From Nevskia sp. (GTDB lineage Bacteria > Pseudomonadota > Gammaproteobacteria > Nevskiales > Nevskiaceae), in the NCBI GenBank assembly GCA_023229645.1, contig JALNYU010000011.1, forward strand, positions 1-64,000: a stretch of 64,000 nt of DNA, given 5' to 3'. Positions 53,501 through 61,188 of the stretch are shown piece by piece. Numbering within the stretch: position 1 is the first letter of the stretch; each line of letters begins with the position of its first letter. The notes below the pieces were generated by a model. The model did not search any database. It was not told the origin of the DNA and saw only the letters and a list, made by a program, of their open reading frames with translations. The translations under genes and the position numbers were made by a program.

Positions 53501-53974
53501 GTGTCCGAATCCCAAACGCCTGAATGGCTCAAGACGTGGCAGGACTCCCCTGCTGCGCAGGAGCCGCCGCACCGTGGCGGGTTCTTGCCCGGAGTGAGCG
53601 GAAATCCTCGGGGCAGGCCGGTCGGGTCGCGGAACAAGAAGAACGTCATCGCTGACGAGCTTGCCAAGGAAGGTAGCGCGGTGGCCCGTGTGGTCATGGA
53701 CGCTGCGCTTGCCGGTGATATGCAGGCCGCCAACATGGTGCTGCAACGTCTGTCGCCTCCGCTCCGTGCCCGCGCTGAAAAGGTGACGTTTGAACTGACC
53801 CCGGATGCGCCGCTGCACCAGCAGGCAAACCAAGTGCTCGCGTCGGTAGCGGAAGGCGCGATTGACCCGGAGACCGGAAAGCTGCTGATCGACTGCATCC
53901 AGTCGGTTGCGGGCATCCGCGCCGTTGATGAACTGGAAGCGCGCCTTATCGCGCTGGAGGAAAAGAACCAATGA
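53501..53974 (+). CDS. DUF5681 domain protein
   Basis: The 157-residue protein carries the DUF5681 signature near residues 26-47: GGFLPGVSGNPRGRPVGSRN followed by KKN. This basic Gly/Pro/Arg box is found in phage and plasmid proteins, often beside terminase or replication genes. The rest is helical (ADELAKEGSAVARVVMDAAL; QVLASVAEGAIDPETGKLLI). The start is GTG 53501 with GCGGAGG nine bases upstream. The next gene overlaps its stop by four bases. A terminase-small-subunit-like or DNA-binding role is possible but not shown. Confidence 0.8.
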   Translation: MSESQTPEWLKTWQDSPAAQEPPHRGGFLPGVSGNPRGRPVGSRNKKNVIADELAKEGSAVARVVMDAALAGDMQAANMVLQRLSPPLRARAEKVTFELTPDAPLHQQANQVLASVAEGAIDPETGKLLIDCIQSVAGIRAVDELEARLIALEEKNQ

Positions 53975-54183
53975 GCATCTACGACACCGACAGCATTCCG
54001 CAACATGGCTGGGCGCGGCCAAAGATCGAACGCCCGATAGACACGCCGCAGGGGCAAGCCGATCTCAAGCTGATCGTCGAGACCTGTTACGCCGCCATTC
54101 TGAACTGCGACGACCCCGCCGTGCGCTGGCAGGCCGCGCGCCTGTTGCAAGCAATCGGCCCATTGAAAGGAACCCTGCAATGA
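53971..54183 (+). CDS. Small unknown protein overlapping the DUF5681 gene
   Basis: A 70-residue product (MSIYDTDSIPQHGWARPKIE...) whose ATG overlaps the preceding stop by four bases and whose own stop overlaps the next start in the same way (ATGA twice). Helical second half, one pair of Cys residues (Cys33, Cys40). It is recognised as a gene because of the tight coupling and coherent codon use, not by similarity. The function is unknown. Confidence 0.65.
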   Translation: MSIYDTDSIPQHGWARPKIERPIDTPQGQADLKLIVETCYAAILNCDDPAVRWQAARLLQAIGPLKGTLQ

Positions 54184-54362
54184 AGAACCTGCACACCGAC
54201 CCGCGCGAGAACGCGCCCGTCAAGCACACGGTAACGCCCGACGACCTGCAACAGATTCAACAGCGACGCATTGAGGCTCATGCAGCTCGCGAAACCAGCG
54301 ATGCGCTGAACCTGCTCCGCGCTTTCAAGCTGGGCGAGGCGCTGCGCGAGGCACGGGAGTAA
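54180..54362 (+). CDS. Small unknown protein, 60 residues
   Basis: The start ATG 54180 overlaps the previous stop. The sequence (MKNLHTDPRENAPVKHTVTP then a helical, highly charged QQIQQRRIEAHAARE stretch) ends in RAFKLGEALREARE. It has no cysteine and no membrane part. Likely a small helical partner protein; no family is recognised. It is followed after four bases by another small gene. Confidence 0.6.
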   Translation: MKNLHTDPRENAPVKHTVTPDDLQQIQQRRIEAHAARETSDALNLLRAFKLGEALREARE

Positions 54363-54366
54363 CCAC

Positions 54367-54594
54367 ATGAGCATCAGCAGCGCCAAGGGCATGCTCGCCC
54401 GCCTCAAACACTTGGAGCGCTCGCAAGGTGCGACCGACGAGATGCGAGGCTGGGTCAGTGACGCGCTAGGCGCTGCTATTGCCGACGGTCGCATGTGCCC
54501 GGTTGATGGCCCTGTGGTTCTGCACTGTGTGATGAAGTGGATCGACGACGGCACCGCACGCGCCGGGACTGCTGGCTGGGGGTTGCTGCGATGA
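54367..54594 (+). CDS. Small unknown protein, 75 residues
   Basis: ATG 54367 follows the previous stop by four bases, and its own stop overlaps the next start (ATGA at 54591). The sequence (MSISSAKGMLARLKHLERSQ... then VVLHCVMKWIDDGTARAGTAGWGLLR) is helical. No motif is recognised. Its place in a chain of overlapping genes supports it being real. Confidence 0.6.
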   Translation: MSISSAKGMLARLKHLERSQGATDEMRGWVSDALGAAIADGRMCPVDGPVVLHCVMKWIDDGTARAGTAGWGLLR

Positions 54595-54833
54595 AGCCGA
54601 ATTTCCAAGGCTTCGTAGAGCCTCGCATGTGGCCGCAGGACGACGGAGCGCGGCGCGAACCCGTGCTTGATGCTGACCACACGCCGCCGCGCGTGGTGCG
54701 CTATGTCGGCTGGCGGAAGTGCATGCGCTGCGGTCAGCTCTTTTGGTCGGAGGACGTGCAGCGCTTGCGCCTATGTACCCCGCAACCGAACCGGCAAGGA
54801 TGCAGGAGCAGGCAAGACGACGACGGCATCTGA
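54591..54833 (+). CDS. Small cysteine-containing protein, possible zinc ribbon
   Basis: The 80-residue product from ATG 54591 has a Cys cluster: WRKCMRCGQLFWSED with Cys-x2-Cys, then RLCTP and GCRSR, which could coordinate one zinc. The N-terminal half (FQGFVEPRMWPQDDGARREP) is polar. It closes the chain of overlapping plus-strand genes begun at 53501. Zinc-ribbon proteins of this size are common on phages and plasmids as DNA-binding or regulatory factors; the role here is unknown. Confidence 0.62.
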   Translation: MKPNFQGFVEPRMWPQDDGARREPVLDADHTPPRVVRYVGWRKCMRCGQLFWSEDVQRLRLCTPQPNRQGCRSRQDDDGI

Positions 54834-55291
54834 AAAACCCTGCACCGCCCTTTTCGTCGTCAGCGGTGCAGTGGCGCGCAGTCCCGGAGAAGCTGCGCCG
54901 TCCCATCGGGAACCGTTGGACGTTAATCAAACGGACTCAGTCAGGAACGGGGTCACTCCTGCCCCGCGCGACCTGGCCTTCGACGGGTGCCGCTGGCACC
55001 CGTTGTCGTTTGTGCGGCTGCGCGAGCGTAGCGGGCGGCAGGGGCGACGATCACCACATTGCCGCCGCTAGGGTACTGGCGAGCACGGCACGCGGCCTGT
55101 AGCGGCGCGCACGCCAGCGGGCAGGGAACGCCAAACACACAGTTATTCGGGCTTGCCCGCTAACCGATTGGCGCGCTTGTGGTTAGTTCGGCAACACCTA
55201 CAAGGCATAAGCACAGCGTAATAAATCGCCCTCGGTTCTTCTCTTGAAGAAGGCCAAGATTTATGATCGAGCTTTTGGCTATGGCTCGCTC
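54834..55291. other. Gene-poor stretch with a strong hairpin upstream of the endonuclease gene
   Basis: No convincing coding sequence is present; several open frames exist but none has matching start signals or coherent composition. At 54981-55005 there is a strong hairpin (ACGGGTGCC / GGCACCCGT with a 3-base loop, extended by two more pairs including one G-T). It may end the upstream gene chain. The region 55170-55290 is more AT-rich and would hold the promoter of the endonuclease gene and any control site for restriction. Confidence 0.5.
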
Positions 55292-55960
55292 ATGAAAATT
55301 GCGGAAACCGTTGTCCTGCTCAGTCGGGGCGCATTTGCACAGTCGGCGGAATGGAAGGCTATCCGTGAAACGATCCATGCGGCTATTGTGCAAGCTGAAT
55401 GGCCAGTAGGCACAGGCTCTTTCACGATTCACCCGCAGAGTGGCAAAAAGTCCGGTGAGGGTAACGGGGTCGTACCGATCAAGGCCAAGCCCATGAAAGT
55501 CCTGAAGGATGCTGGATGGACTTTGGAGTACCCGTGGGAGGTAGCGACCAAGACCGGCGTCACTGCTGACAAGCGCAAGGGCACACGCCCCGGTGATATT
55601 GATGCGGCAAAGCAGTTCGATCAGGGGCTTGTGGTCGTCGAATGGGAAACTGGCAACATCAGTTCATCCCATCGGGCCATCAACAAGATGGCGCTGGGCT
55701 TGGTGGCGAAGAAGTGCATTGCCGGGGTGCTGGTCGTGCCAAACATGAAGCTGGCGCAGTATCTGACTGACCGTATCGGCAACATTGAAGAGATCCGGCC
55801 CTATATCCCGCTGTGGGAAAACCTCAGCGTGGCGGAAGGCGTCTTGGAGCTTGTGGTCATCGAGCAGGACGGAGAGAGCACCGACAGCCCGAAGATTCCG
55901 AAAGGCAAGGACGGCCGCGCAGCAGAAGGCATGCTGGCCACCCTCATTCAGAAAAGCTAG
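55292..55960 (+). CDS. BamHI-family type II restriction endonuclease
   Basis: The protein aligns with BamHI, as remembered, over nearly its full length: FTIHPQSG...GNGVVPIK against FTINNTEKNCNGVVPIK, WETGNISSSHRAINKMALGL against FETGNISSAHRSMNKLLLGL, LAQYLTDRIGNIEEIRPY against LAYYLTDRVTNFEELEPY, and IPKGKDG against IPKGSDG. The BamHI catalytic residues Asp94, Glu111 and Glu113 correspond to Asp104, Glu117 and Glu119 here. ATG 55292 gives 222 residues and the same N-terminal length as BamHI; TTG 55244 would add 16. Recognition of GGATCC or a related site is inferred. It is convergent with the methyltransferase gene. Confidence 0.9.
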   Translation: MKIAETVVLLSRGAFAQSAEWKAIRETIHAAIVQAEWPVGTGSFTIHPQSGKKSGEGNGVVPIKAKPMKVLKDAGWTLEYPWEVATKTGVTADKRKGTRPGDIDAAKQFDQGLVVVEWETGNISSSHRAINKMALGLVAKKCIAGVLVVPNMKLAQYLTDRIGNIEEIRPYIPLWENLSVAEGVLELVVIEQDGESTDSPKIPKGKDGRAAEGMLATLIQKS

Positions 55961-56907
55961 CCCTCGACGTGATCGGTGTTGTTGTGATGGGCAATGTCGT
56001 CGTCCAGCAGTCGCTCCTTGATCTGCTGGGCGAAGTCGAGTTCGATGCCGATCCAGAAGCGGTCTTTCTTCTCGCACACTGCAAACGTAGTCCCTGACCC
56101 GCCAAACGGGTCAAGCACGGTTTCGCCCTCCACGGTACTCATTTCAACCACGCGGTCGAGCAGCTTGGTCGAGAGCGCGTTTGCTGGGCGATCCTTTGAC
56201 TTGAATTTCCAGTGCCGCACTGGCGGAATGTCTGTCCAGACGTCCTTGAGATTGACGCCCAGCGGGTTCATGGCGTGCCGATGACCGCCGTAGTCCTTGA
56301 TTTCGCCGCCGCAGTGCCTGCAAACCTCAATGGGCGTGCGTATCTTGCGGAAGGTCTTAGGCTTGCCCTTGCTGAAGTACAGCAGGGAATAGTGACTCGG
56401 ATACAGCCGCCCAGCGATGGGCATCGTGGAATTCACCGCAACCGTGATGTCGTGCCTGAAGGTTAGCCCCTTCTCCATCAGGTAAGCGCCAAGGACGATA
56501 TTCCAGCGCGGCAGGTTGTAGAGGAACAGGGAGCCACCGGGCTTCAGTACCCGGATGCACTCGTCTAACCACGCCTTGCACCATTCGACGTACTTGTGTT
56601 CGGGAAGGTTGTCCTTGGCCTTGGCACCGTACTTCTTGTCCAGGTTGAAAGGCGGGTCAGCAAATACCGTGTCAATCGAACCCGCCTTGATGTGGGGCAG
56701 TACCGCTAGGCAGTCGCCATCGAAAAGCGCACCGTGAGCGGACTGAAAAAAGGGTTCCTGAGCGGGGTCTAGGTAGGTCGCCAGATCGAACGGGGCGAGT
56801 TTGTCCTTGATGCGCTGGCTCTTGGCAGCGATCTTGACTGTCTCTTGTTCAGGAAATAGGTCCAGCACCTCTCGCATTACTAACTCGCTCATCTGCATCT
56901 CGCTCAC
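55957..56907 (-). CDS. Type II DNA methyltransferase (beta class), partner of the BamHI-like enzyme
   Basis: The 316-residue enzyme has the catalytic motif ADPPFNLD at residues 83-90 before the SAM-binding DPFGGSGTTF at 266-275, the beta-class order. A target-recognition region lies between them (about 130-240) and contains CRHCGG near 196-201, possibly a zinc-binding or structural element. DPPF is compatible with N6-adenine or N4-cytosine methylation. Its stop and the stop of the convergent endonuclease gene share the palindrome CTAG. It presumably protects the endonuclease's recognition site on the host and element. It has its own promoter in 56908-57050. Confidence 0.9.
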   Translation of the reverse strand: MSEMQMSELVMREVLDLFPEQETVKIAAKSQRIKDKLAPFDLATYLDPAQEPFFQSAHGALFDGDCLAVLPHIKAGSIDTVFADPPFNLDKKYGAKAKDNLPEHKYVEWCKAWLDECIRVLKPGGSLFLYNLPRWNIVLGAYLMEKGLTFRHDITVAVNSTMPIAGRLYPSHYSLLYFSKGKPKTFRKIRTPIEVCRHCGGEIKDYGGHRHAMNPLGVNLKDVWTDIPPVRHWKFKSKDRPANALSTKLLDRVVEMSTVEGETVLDPFGGSGTTFAVCEKKDRFWIGIELDFAQQIKERLLDDDIAHHNNTDHVEG

Positions 56908-57011
56908 TCATGTCCATCACCTGCCACTTGGGCCGCTCTAGCTATGTTACTGGCCTTGCCGAGCTGGGCCTAGGCGGCGGCTGCATGAACCTGCCGATAC
57001 CCCGCGATCAG

Positions 57012-57028
57012 TTACGGTGTGCTTACGG
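57012..57028 (+). repeat. Candidate integrase arm sites, right end
   Basis: TTACGG occurs twice, 11 bp apart, in GTTACGGTGTGCTTACGG. The second copy (GCTTACGG) matches the left-end motif GCTTACGA. Equal spacing at both ends supports a common binding protein. Confidence 0.4.
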
Positions 57029-57049
57029 GGTACAAATTTGCCACCAAGA

Positions 57050-57077
57050 AGAAAGCCCCGACTAGCGGGGCTTTTCA
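57050..57077 (+). terminator. Rho-independent terminator near the right end of the element
   Basis: A 9-bp stem (AAAGCCCCG / CGGGGCTTT) with loop ACTAG, followed by TTC. It lies upstream of the methyltransferase promoter and 60 bases from the element's tRNA gene, isolating them from each other. Confidence 0.8.
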
Positions 57078-57134
57078 TCGTTTTTCACAAGCTCTTTGCG
57101 TGCCCACTGAACTACGCTAAGTGCTTGTTTTTAT

Positions 57135-57222
57135 TGGCGGAGGCGGTGAGATTCGAACTCACGAACGGTTGCCCGTTGCCGGTTTTCAAGACCGGTGCAA
57201 TCGACCACTCTGCCACACCTCC
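57135..57222 (-). tRNA. Complete tRNA-Ser (anticodon TGA) carried by the element
   Basis: The minus strand reads GGAGGTGTGGCAGAGTGGTC at the 5' end, anticodon arm CCGGTCTTGAAAACCGG with anticodon TGA, a long variable arm, the T-arm GAGTTCGAATCTC, and CGCCTCC-G-CCA. All arms pair (one G-T in the acceptor). It differs at many positions from the split host tRNA-Ser, so it is a distinct gene, 7 bases inside attR, and can replace the broken one. Confidence 0.95.
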
Positions 57223-57229
57223 TACAACT

Positions 57230-57238
57230 GTTTTCAAG
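57230..57238. repeat. attR core of the integrated element
   Basis: GTTTTCAAG, the same nine bases as attL (48314-48322). To the right the sequence continues as the 5' half of the host tRNA-Ser. Confidence 0.85.
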
Positions 57239-57270
57239 ACCGCTGCAATCGACCACTCTGCCATCTCTCC
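57230..57270 (-). pseudogene. 5' half of host tRNA-Ser, cut at the anticodon (attR side)
   Basis: The minus strand begins GGAGAGATGGCAGAGTGGTC at 57270, continues through the D-arm and GCGGTCTTGAAAAC, then changes to element sequence. The acceptor strand GGAGAGA pairs with TCTCTCC of the 3' half at 48267-48322, and anticodon-stem GCGGT pairs with ACCGC there. Confidence 0.93.
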
Positions 57271-57364
57271 GTGTCGCGCGTCGCGCATTCTATTGCAATT
57301 GCGAACTGCTGGCGCGGATTTTCTTGCGCTCGCGCATTACTCAGCGTGGCATGGGTGTTTTTAA

Positions 57365-58465
57365 CTACTGCTTGGTACCACGCCGGAACAGCGTCACCGC
57401 GAGCAGGCTAGCCAATAGCGCAAAAAGTGCGATCGGCCAGAGCAACCTCCAAACTGCGCCATCCGGCAAATTTTTCAGCAAGATCCCACGGACCACGCGC
57501 AAAAAATGGGTCAGCGGCAGCAGTGTGCCGATGCCCTGCGCCCACGCGGGCATGCCATGAAATGGGAACATGAAGCCCGATAACAGCATCGACGGCAGAT
57601 AGAAGAAAACCCCAAGTTGCATCGCCTGCATCTGATTGCGTGCAAGCAGTGATAGCGCTGTTCCCAGTGCCAGATTGGCGGAGACAAACAACACGACGGC
57701 CGTCGCCAGTGCTGGTGAAATGCCGTGCCAGGGCAGCCCGAGCAAGACACTGCAGCAGATCAGCAACACTACAAACAGTGCGCAGCCGAGCAGAAAGTAA
57801 GGCGCTGTTTTCCCAAGCAGGATCGCGGCGCGCGGTACCGGTAACAGAATCATCGTTTCAAAGCTGCCGCGTTCGCGCTCGCGTACGAGAGAAAAGGCGC
57901 CGAGCAGCACCAACGTTAGCGTTAAAACAACCCCGAGCAGGCCCGGGACGATGAACAGCCGCGAGGCGCCGTCTGGGTTGTAGCGGCGTTCTATATTCAG
58001 GCGAATACGCAGCGGTTGGCTGGCAGCGGCCTCGGCATAGCGGGTTTGCGCAGCTTGCGTCGCAATAATCGATGCCGCTGGGTCGCTGGCATCGACGATC
58101 AAATTAATACTCGGCTGCTGACCTGTTACCGCCTGGAAGCCCAGGTTTTCGGGCAGTTCTAGGATGAACTGCACGCGGCTGGTCGCAAGCCAGCGTTCGG
58201 CGAGGGCTAAATCGTCCGTGCGTTTAACGATCTTGAAGTAGCCAACCGCTTCCAGTTCTTCAACTGCGCGGTCTACAAACTTATCGTTCTCATGCGCAAC
58301 CAGCGCCGTCGGCAGATTTTTTGGATGTAAGTCGATGGCGAAGCCGAAGAGCAACAATTGCACGATGGGAACGGTGATCAGTAGCGCTAGCGTTAAGCGA
58401 TCGCGCACGATGTGCAGCGCTTCTTTTGCCGCGACGGCCCAGAAGCCATTCAGGAAGACTTTCAT
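57365..58465 (-). CDS. ABC-2 type transporter permease
   Basis: The 366-residue inner-membrane subunit has one N-terminal helix (about 20-42), a periplasmic domain of about 150 residues, then five helices in the C-terminal half. Conserved wording such as LGVVLTLTLVLLGAFSLVRERERGSFE (about 180-205) and MLLSGFMFPFHGMPAWAQ marks the ABC-2/YhhJ-type family. ATG 58463-58465 overlaps the stop of the ATPase gene by ATGA, so the two form one transporter. It is the last gene of the operon. Exporters of this type move lipids, drugs or polysaccharides; the cargo is not shown. Confidence 0.9.
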   Translation of the reverse strand: MKVFLNGFWAVAAKEALHIVRDRLTLALLITVPIVQLLLFGFAIDLHPKNLPTALVAHENDKFVDRAVEELEAVGYFKIVKRTDDLALAERWLATSRVQFILELPENLGFQAVTGQQPSINLIVDASDPAASIIATQAAQTRYAEAAASQPLRIRLNIERRYNPDGASRLFIVPGLLGVVLTLTLVLLGAFSLVRERERGSFETMILLPVPRAAILLGKTAPYFLLGCALFVVLLICCSVLLGLPWHGISPALATAVVLFVSANLALGTALSLLARNQMQAMQLGVFFYLPSMLLSGFMFPFHGMPAWAQGIGTLLPLTHFLRVVRGILLKNLPDGAVWRLLWPIALFALLASLLAVTLFRRGTKQ

Positions 58466-59340
58466 GCGTTGCGGACTGCGAGCCAGTTCAAGGCGTCAGA
58501 CAGCCGGCACGGCACGGCGCTGGCGCCGACGACCTGGCGCCAGGATTTGAACTCGGCCTGGTCAATGGTCGTGGATAACGCCGTGATACGCGAACCGCCA
58601 GCATCATAGGCGGCCAGCGCGTCAACGCTGGGGGGAATTTCGATGGCGGCGCGGTCGGTGTGGAAGACCGCGAGGCCGAGTTGATCAACAAGGCGCGTGG
58701 GTGGGCCTTCGATCCGCATGCGGCCGAGATCGAGGTAGCCGATGCGATCGCAGCGCTCGGCTTCATCGGCGTAATGCGTGGTGACGAGCACGGTCATGCC
58801 GCCTGTTGCGAGTTGACGTAGGCGGCGCCACAACGTATCCCGAGCCAAAGGATCGAGCCCGGCGCTCGGCTCGTCGAGCAGCAACAGACGCGGGCGGTGC
58901 AAAAGGGCAGTTGCCAGCGCGACACGCTGCCGCCAGCCGCCGGACAACGTGCCGACGCGTTGCCGCGCGCGGGCGGAAAGTCCGTGTTCGTCGAGCGCCG
59001 CCTGCACCGTTACCGTAACGTTATCGACGCTATGCGCGCGCGCAAAAAAGCGCAGATTTTCGGCGATGCTCAAATCGTCGTATAAGCCGCCGCGCTGCGG
59101 CATATAACCAAGTGCGTTTTGCAGCACGCCGAGCGCATTGCCCAGGCAACGGCCGTGGCCGGCATCGGGTTTTAGTAAGCCGCAGATGATGCGGAGCGCC
59201 GTCGTTTTTCCGGCGCCGTTCGGACCGAGCAAGCCATAGATCTCGCCATAAGGAATGTCGAGGTCTAGGCCGTCGAGTACCGGCGCGCCGTCATACGTTT
59301 TGCGAATCTTCTCGGCGAAGATCGCGGAAGGGTCGAGCAT
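58462..59340 (-). CDS. ABC transporter ATP-binding protein
   Basis: The 292-residue ATPase contains Walker A GPNGAGKTT (about 39-47), the signature LSGGWRQRVALA (about 131-142), Walker B LLLLDEPSAGLDP (about 152-164) and the switch histidine in VLVTTHYADEAERC. The last 80 residues form a small accessory domain seen in ABC-2 drug/lipid exporters. It lies 26 bases after the ketoacyl synthase gene and overlaps the permease gene. Confidence 0.93.
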   Translation of the reverse strand: MLDPSAIFAEKIRKTYDGAPVLDGLDLDIPYGEIYGLLGPNGAGKTTALRIICGLLKPDAGHGRCLGNALGVLQNALGYMPQRGGLYDDLSIAENLRFFARAHSVDNVTVTVQAALDEHGLSARARQRVGTLSGGWRQRVALATALLHRPRLLLLDEPSAGLDPLARDTLWRRLRQLATGGMTVLVTTHYADEAERCDRIGYLDLGRMRIEGPPTRLVDQLGLAVFHTDRAAIEIPPSVDALAAYDAGGSRITALSTTIDQAEFKSWRQVVGASAVPCRLSDALNWLAVRNA

Positions 59341-59366
59341 CGGTTGAGTGCGGATTGATTTACCGC

Positions 59367-60443
59367 TTAAGCGTGGACGTAAACGAAGCCGCCGTAAAGG
59401 TAGTGTGTTGCTTCGGCGCCGAGCACCAGCACTCGGTCCCCGGGGCTTAGGCGGCCGCTATGCCGCAGTTCGTGCAGCGCCACCCAGATTGCCGCGCTGC
59501 CGAGATTGCCCACGTGTGCGGCGTTGCCCCAGAACAAGGCTGGCGGTAGCCGCAGGGCGCGTGCCAGCCAGTTACCAATATTACCGTTGGCTTGGTGCGG
59601 CAGAATTGCGCTAATTTTTTTGAGTTCCACACCCGCTTCTTGCGCCGCCGCCAATCCGGCCTGGAACAGCAGTAGGCCGTCTTCCTTCACCGATTCATAT
59701 TCATGGTGGAACGTTGACGTGACACGTCCTTGGCGTACTGCGGGGTAATCCGAACCGCCTTCTTCGAGCATAAATCCGGGCTGCCGATCCAGACCGATGT
59801 GGCCGAAATACAGCGATTCCAAGTAGGGCCCGGGTGCACCATCGTCAGGCCCGAGCACAACAGCGCCAGCGCCGTCGCCCATCTGCATCAGATTGACCCA
59901 CTGACCGGGTTCGCTATTTAGCGCCAGTGGATCGAAGAAAACCGAGCCCACTTCGCTGCCAACGATGGCAACCGGGGCAGCGTCCTTGGCTGCTAACAGA
60001 CCGCTGGCCCATTGCAGTGCATTGGCGAAACCCGTGCACGCCTGCCGCAGCTCGCCGTAGGGCGCTTCTAACCCGAGGCGATTGGCCACTTCCGAGATGT
60101 TCGGCGGCAAAAGCCGCGCCGGTGTCGTGGTGTGGCCGATGAGGTATTGCAACTGCTGGGCTGATAAGTCAGCTTGCGCGAGGGCATCGATCACCGCGAG
60201 CGACGCAAGTTCCGGATTCCGGTGACCCGGCCGTGGGGCTTCCAGACGTTGCCGCCAATCGCGGCTGTGATGACGTAAATTCACGCCAAGGCGGCGCGCC
60301 AGTGCGGCGCCAGTCCGGCTGGGCACGTCGAAATTCTGTTCGATCCGCGTTAGTAGCTCGATCGTGCTTATTGGAACGCCAGGAAACGCCAAGCCGCTGC
60401 CGAGCAGGCGCAGACGCGAGCGAACGATACGAGCCTTCGTCAA
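59367..60443 (-). CDS. Ketoacyl-ACP synthase III (FabH-like) homologue
   Basis: A 358-residue thiolase-fold enzyme with the KAS III triad: Cys136 in RQACTGFANAL, His283 in LPHQANGNI and Asn313 in HVGNLGSAA. The N-terminal 75 residues and the EVGSVFFDPLALN segment are unlike housekeeping FabH, and no fab genes are adjacent, so a special condensation or acyl-transfer role is likely. The start is TTG at 60443, 12 bases after the ferritin-like gene stop, with AAAGGG upstream. It is followed by an ABC exporter, as in pathways where an acyl product is exported. The substrate is unknown. Confidence 0.85.
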   Translation of the reverse strand: MTKARIVRSRLRLLGSGLAFPGVPISTIELLTRIEQNFDVPSRTGAALARRLGVNLRHHSRDWRQRLEAPRPGHRNPELASLAVIDALAQADLSAQQLQYLIGHTTTPARLLPPNISEVANRLGLEAPYGELRQACTGFANALQWASGLLAAKDAAPVAIVGSEVGSVFFDPLALNSEPGQWVNLMQMGDGAGAVVLGPDDGAPGPYLESLYFGHIGLDRQPGFMLEEGGSDYPAVRQGRVTSTFHHEYESVKEDGLLLFQAGLAAAQEAGVELKKISAILPHQANGNIGNWLARALRLPPALFWGNAAHVGNLGSAAIWVALHELRHSGRLSPGDRVLVLGAEATHYLYGGFVYVHA

Positions 60444-60455
60444 AATAACCGCCCT

Positions 60456-61187
60456 TTAGCGTCGTGCGCCAGTAAGTTCAAAGCGCCGCTGCAGGCGGTT
60501 GATGTCGACGCCAATTGCGGCGAGTGAGGGACCTTGCGGGACGAGCAGCGCCGCCAGAGCAGCCAAGACACGCTTGCGCTCATCGGCCTGGGCGGAAGGG
60601 TCGGCACCCAGCGCCGCTGCGCCGCGGCGGCTGATGCGGACGTGACGACCTTCATCCCGGCGGATTCGCGTGAATAAACTCAGCAATGGTGGGCTCGCCG
60701 CGATCGGCGTTTGCCGCGCGCAGACTTCCGCCAAGATCATACAAACGCCCGCATCGAGTGCGGCAACCCGGGTCAGATGCAGGCCGAGATCCTGGCAGGC
60801 AAGTTGTCGTAGGAAACGAGCCGCGTGCCGGGCAGTGCTGCGCGAAGACGGCGACGGTAGTTGCGCGCGTACAGTGTCTAGCCAGATCCCGTGGCGATGC
60901 TCGTCGTCAGCGATGCTATTTAAGGCGGCCGCCAAATCGGGATCAAAGTCATCGGGAAGTTCCGATTCAACCGCCCTGAACACCAACTCGGCAGAAGCTT
61001 CCCCGCAGATCAAGACCGGTAGCACATCGGCCAGTCCTTGCGCCGCCGATTCGCTCAGCCCCAAACGTTCCTCGGTAATTTGTGGCTCCCAGCGTCGGGC
61101 AGCAAGACAGGCGCCTGCAAGGAAGGGTGCCCGCAATAACGGCGACGATGGCGTATTCGCGCGTCGGATGTCTGCCGCGGCATTCAC
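60456..61187 (-). CDS. Ferritin-like di-iron domain protein
   Basis: The 243-residue product from GTG 61187 has helical segments with likely iron ligands: CGEASAELVFRAVE (about 67-80), SIADDEHRHGIWLD (about 98-111), CMILAEVCAR (about 149-158) and RIRRDEGRHVRISR (about 173-186). Together they give the two E-x-x-H pairs of ferritin-like enzymes. It could be an oxygenase or oxidase acting on an acyl chain. The GTG overlaps the region directly after the YHS gene stop (one base between), so the two are coupled. The upstream extension of the frame lies inside the YHS gene and was rejected. Confidence 0.75.
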   Translation of the reverse strand: MNAAADIRRANTPSSPLLRAPFLAGACLAARRWEPQITEERLGLSESAAQGLADVLPVLICGEASAELVFRAVESELPDDFDPDLAAALNSIADDEHRHGIWLDTVRAQLPSPSSRSTARHAARFLRQLACQDLGLHLTRVAALDAGVCMILAEVCARQTPIAASPPLLSLFTRIRRDEGRHVRISRRGAAALGADPSAQADERKRVLAALAALLVPQGPSLAAIGVDINRLQRRFELTGARR

Positions 61188-61188
61188 C

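Noticed and set aside
54667..55102. Two overlapping plus-strand frames after the small-gene chain
   Set aside because: They overlap the 54591-54833 gene in other frames, have Arg/Ala-rich shadow composition, and the second half contains a strong hairpin; no start signal was found.
57223..57229. Tandem duplication of one tRNA-Ser gene as explanation of the two tRNA-Ser sequences at the right end
   Set aside because: The short copy stops at the anticodon and pairs with the distant fragment at 48267-48322 rather than with the adjacent complete gene, so integration explains it better.
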